Source: an uncultured Lachnospiraceae bacterium (GTDB taxonomy: Bacteria; Bacillota; Clostridia; Lachnospirales; Lachnospiraceae). Taken from it: a DNA stretch of 6,789 bases. Of the stretch, positions 5,984-6,789 are shown in pieces; positions within the stretch are counted from its first letter, which is position 1; each line of letters starts with the position of its first letter. A model generated the notes under the pieces. It did not search any database. It was not told the DNA's origin and saw nothing but the letters and a program-made list of their open reading frames with translations. The stretch lies in assembly GCA_910585555.1 (NCBI GenBank), contig CAJUFU010000059.1, positions 10,429 through 17,217 on the forward strand, written 5' to 3'. The position numbers and the translations under genes are program-made.

Positions 5984-6789
5984 TCAAGAATCTCCTTTGT
6001 TTGCTCTATTTGTGAGGAATGCGCCGACAACCGCCATCACCAGAAGCATCACAGACAAAGCTGCCGCATATCCTAAGTGGGATTGTCTGATGCCCTGACG
6101 ATAAATATAGGTTCCTAAAAATTCCGTTGCATGGTTGGGGCCGCCGGTGGTAATCAGATACGGGATATCAAAGGTCTTAAGCGCACCGATCACGCCAAGC
6201 ATGGCGAGGGATACGGTTGTTCCTTTACAGAATGGAAATACCATAGTCCACAGAATGCGGAGTTCTCCGGCCCCGTCTATCTGTGCCGCTTCCAAAACCT
6301 CTTTGTCAATCTGGCTCATTGCCGCATAGTAAAGGATAAAGCTCATACCGGTAAATTCCCAGATAACCACTGCCATCAGCACAAACAATGCAGTCTCCGG
6401 TCTGGACAGCCAGTCCACCGTAATGGGAATACCAAATTTGCTAAAAAAGGACTGCAGCATTCCCTGGGGAGAAAACATCAGCCGAAACACCGGCGCCATC
6501 GTGGAAGGTGCCAAAATGGTGGGAATAAAGATCAGACATTTATGCACCGTGGGCAATTTCACATCCGAATGCAGGATTGCGGCAAAAATGAATCCCAGAA
6601 AATTCTGGATGACAAAGGTGATGGCAAAATAGATGATCGTATTCTGAATACATTTCCAAAATACCTTATCTTTGAACATTTTTGTAAAATTATCAAATCC
6701 CACCCTCTCCATGACAGGACTCAGGCCGTCCCATTCTATGGTGGAAAGATTAAACGTATAAAAGATTGAATAATAGATGATGATAACAA
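5984..6789 (-). CDS. Carbohydrate ABC transporter permease, MalF/CUT1 type (5' end outside window)
   Basis: This is the partner membrane subunit of the same sugar importer. The frame is often opened at the ATG at 6712, but it stays open to the right edge. The extra 25 codons read as a normal MalF-type first membrane segment and loop, including YSIFYTFNLSTIEWDG, followed by VGFDNF, the usual (V/I)GL.NF element. The gene is therefore partial and its true start lies beyond 6789. GGAGAGGG-like bases at the ATG are codons, not a ribosome binding site. About 267 residues are visible, with later hydrophobic segments and an EAA loop reading EAAQIDGAGELRILW then VFPF near visible residue 166. TTGGPNHATEFLGTYIY (about visible 213-229) is typical of MalF relatives. 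The stop TGA (5986-5984) touches the next permease. A solute-binding protein gene is expected just outside the window, and the ATPase is probably a shared MsmK-type subunit elsewhere; both are inferences. Confidence 0.94.
   Translation of the reverse strand, partial: VIIIYYSIFYTFNLSTIEWDGLSPVMERVGFDNFTKMFKDKVFWKCIQNTIIYFAITFVIQNFLGFIFAAILHSDVKLPTVHKCLIFIPTILAPSTMAPVFRLMFSPQGMLQSFFSKFGIPITVDWLSRPETALFVLMAVVIWEFTGMSFILYYAAMSQIDKEVLEAAQIDGAGELRILWTMVFPFCKGTTVSLAMLGVIGALKTFDIPYLITTGGPNHATEFLGTYIYRQGIRQSHLGYAAALSVMLLVMAVVGAFLTNRANKGDS
5992..5998 (-). promoter_or_regulatory. Ribosome binding site of the MalG-type permease
   Basis: The minus strand reads AAAGGAG here, within the last codons of the upstream permease gene. 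It lies 4 nt from a TTG (5987) and 10 nt from an ATG (5981), so it could serve either start. Its position inside the preceding gene supports coupled translation of the two permeases. Confidence 0.6.

Noticed and set aside
6131..6769. 212-codon plus-strand frame antisense to the MalF-type permease
   Set aside because: The translation is rich in His, Gln and Lys, the usual mirror of a hydrophobic membrane gene, with no start signals. It is a shadow frame.

Overview
The window looks like chromosomal DNA from a gut-type Clostridia member, most likely Lachnospiraceae. The reasons are the Firmicutes-style TypA, strong purine-rich ribosome binding sites (AAGGGAG, GGAGG, AAAGGAG), moderate GC, and a xylo-oligosaccharide locus with a carbohydrate (CUT1-type) ABC transporter, SBP and ATPase not in view. 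This placement is inferred from protein character only. The first 27 bases are not biological: they match the Illumina TruSeq read-2 adapter, so the left edge is the end of a read or contig carrying untrimmed adapter.

Layout. Positions 28-284 form an upstream region. It holds a well-formed promoter reading right (197-225) and, on the minus strand, the first codons of a divergent gene cut off by the adapter (28-69; its N-terminus resembles that of some tyrosine recombinases, weakly supported). Positions 285-2126 (+) encode the ribosome-associated GTPase TypA/BipA, followed by an intrinsic terminator (2138-2190). From 2217 to the right edge everything is on the minus strand and converges on typA. 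In transcription order, right to left, it reads: MalF-type sugar ABC permease (5' end beyond the window), MalG-type permease, GH43 beta-xylosidase, a classical short-chain dehydrogenase (SDR), and a small VOC/glyoxalase-fold protein. Gaps of about -4 or +2, 59, 30 and 64 nt, with no convincing internal terminator, suggest one operon.

How the genes work together. The two permeases would import short xylan-derived or arabinoxylan-derived oligosaccharides, and the cytoplasmic GH43 enzyme would release xylose from their non-reducing ends. The SDR and VOC proteins are not standard parts of xylose catabolism. Both depart from family consensus at functional positions: the SDR has an altered NNAG region and TGxxxGxG end, and the VOC lacks the usual metal-ligand histidines. 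They are the least explained part of the window. I found no CRISPR array, IS element, tRNA, rRNA or riboswitch, and nothing that amounts to a wholly new system. Several ORF starts were revised using ribosome binding sites.
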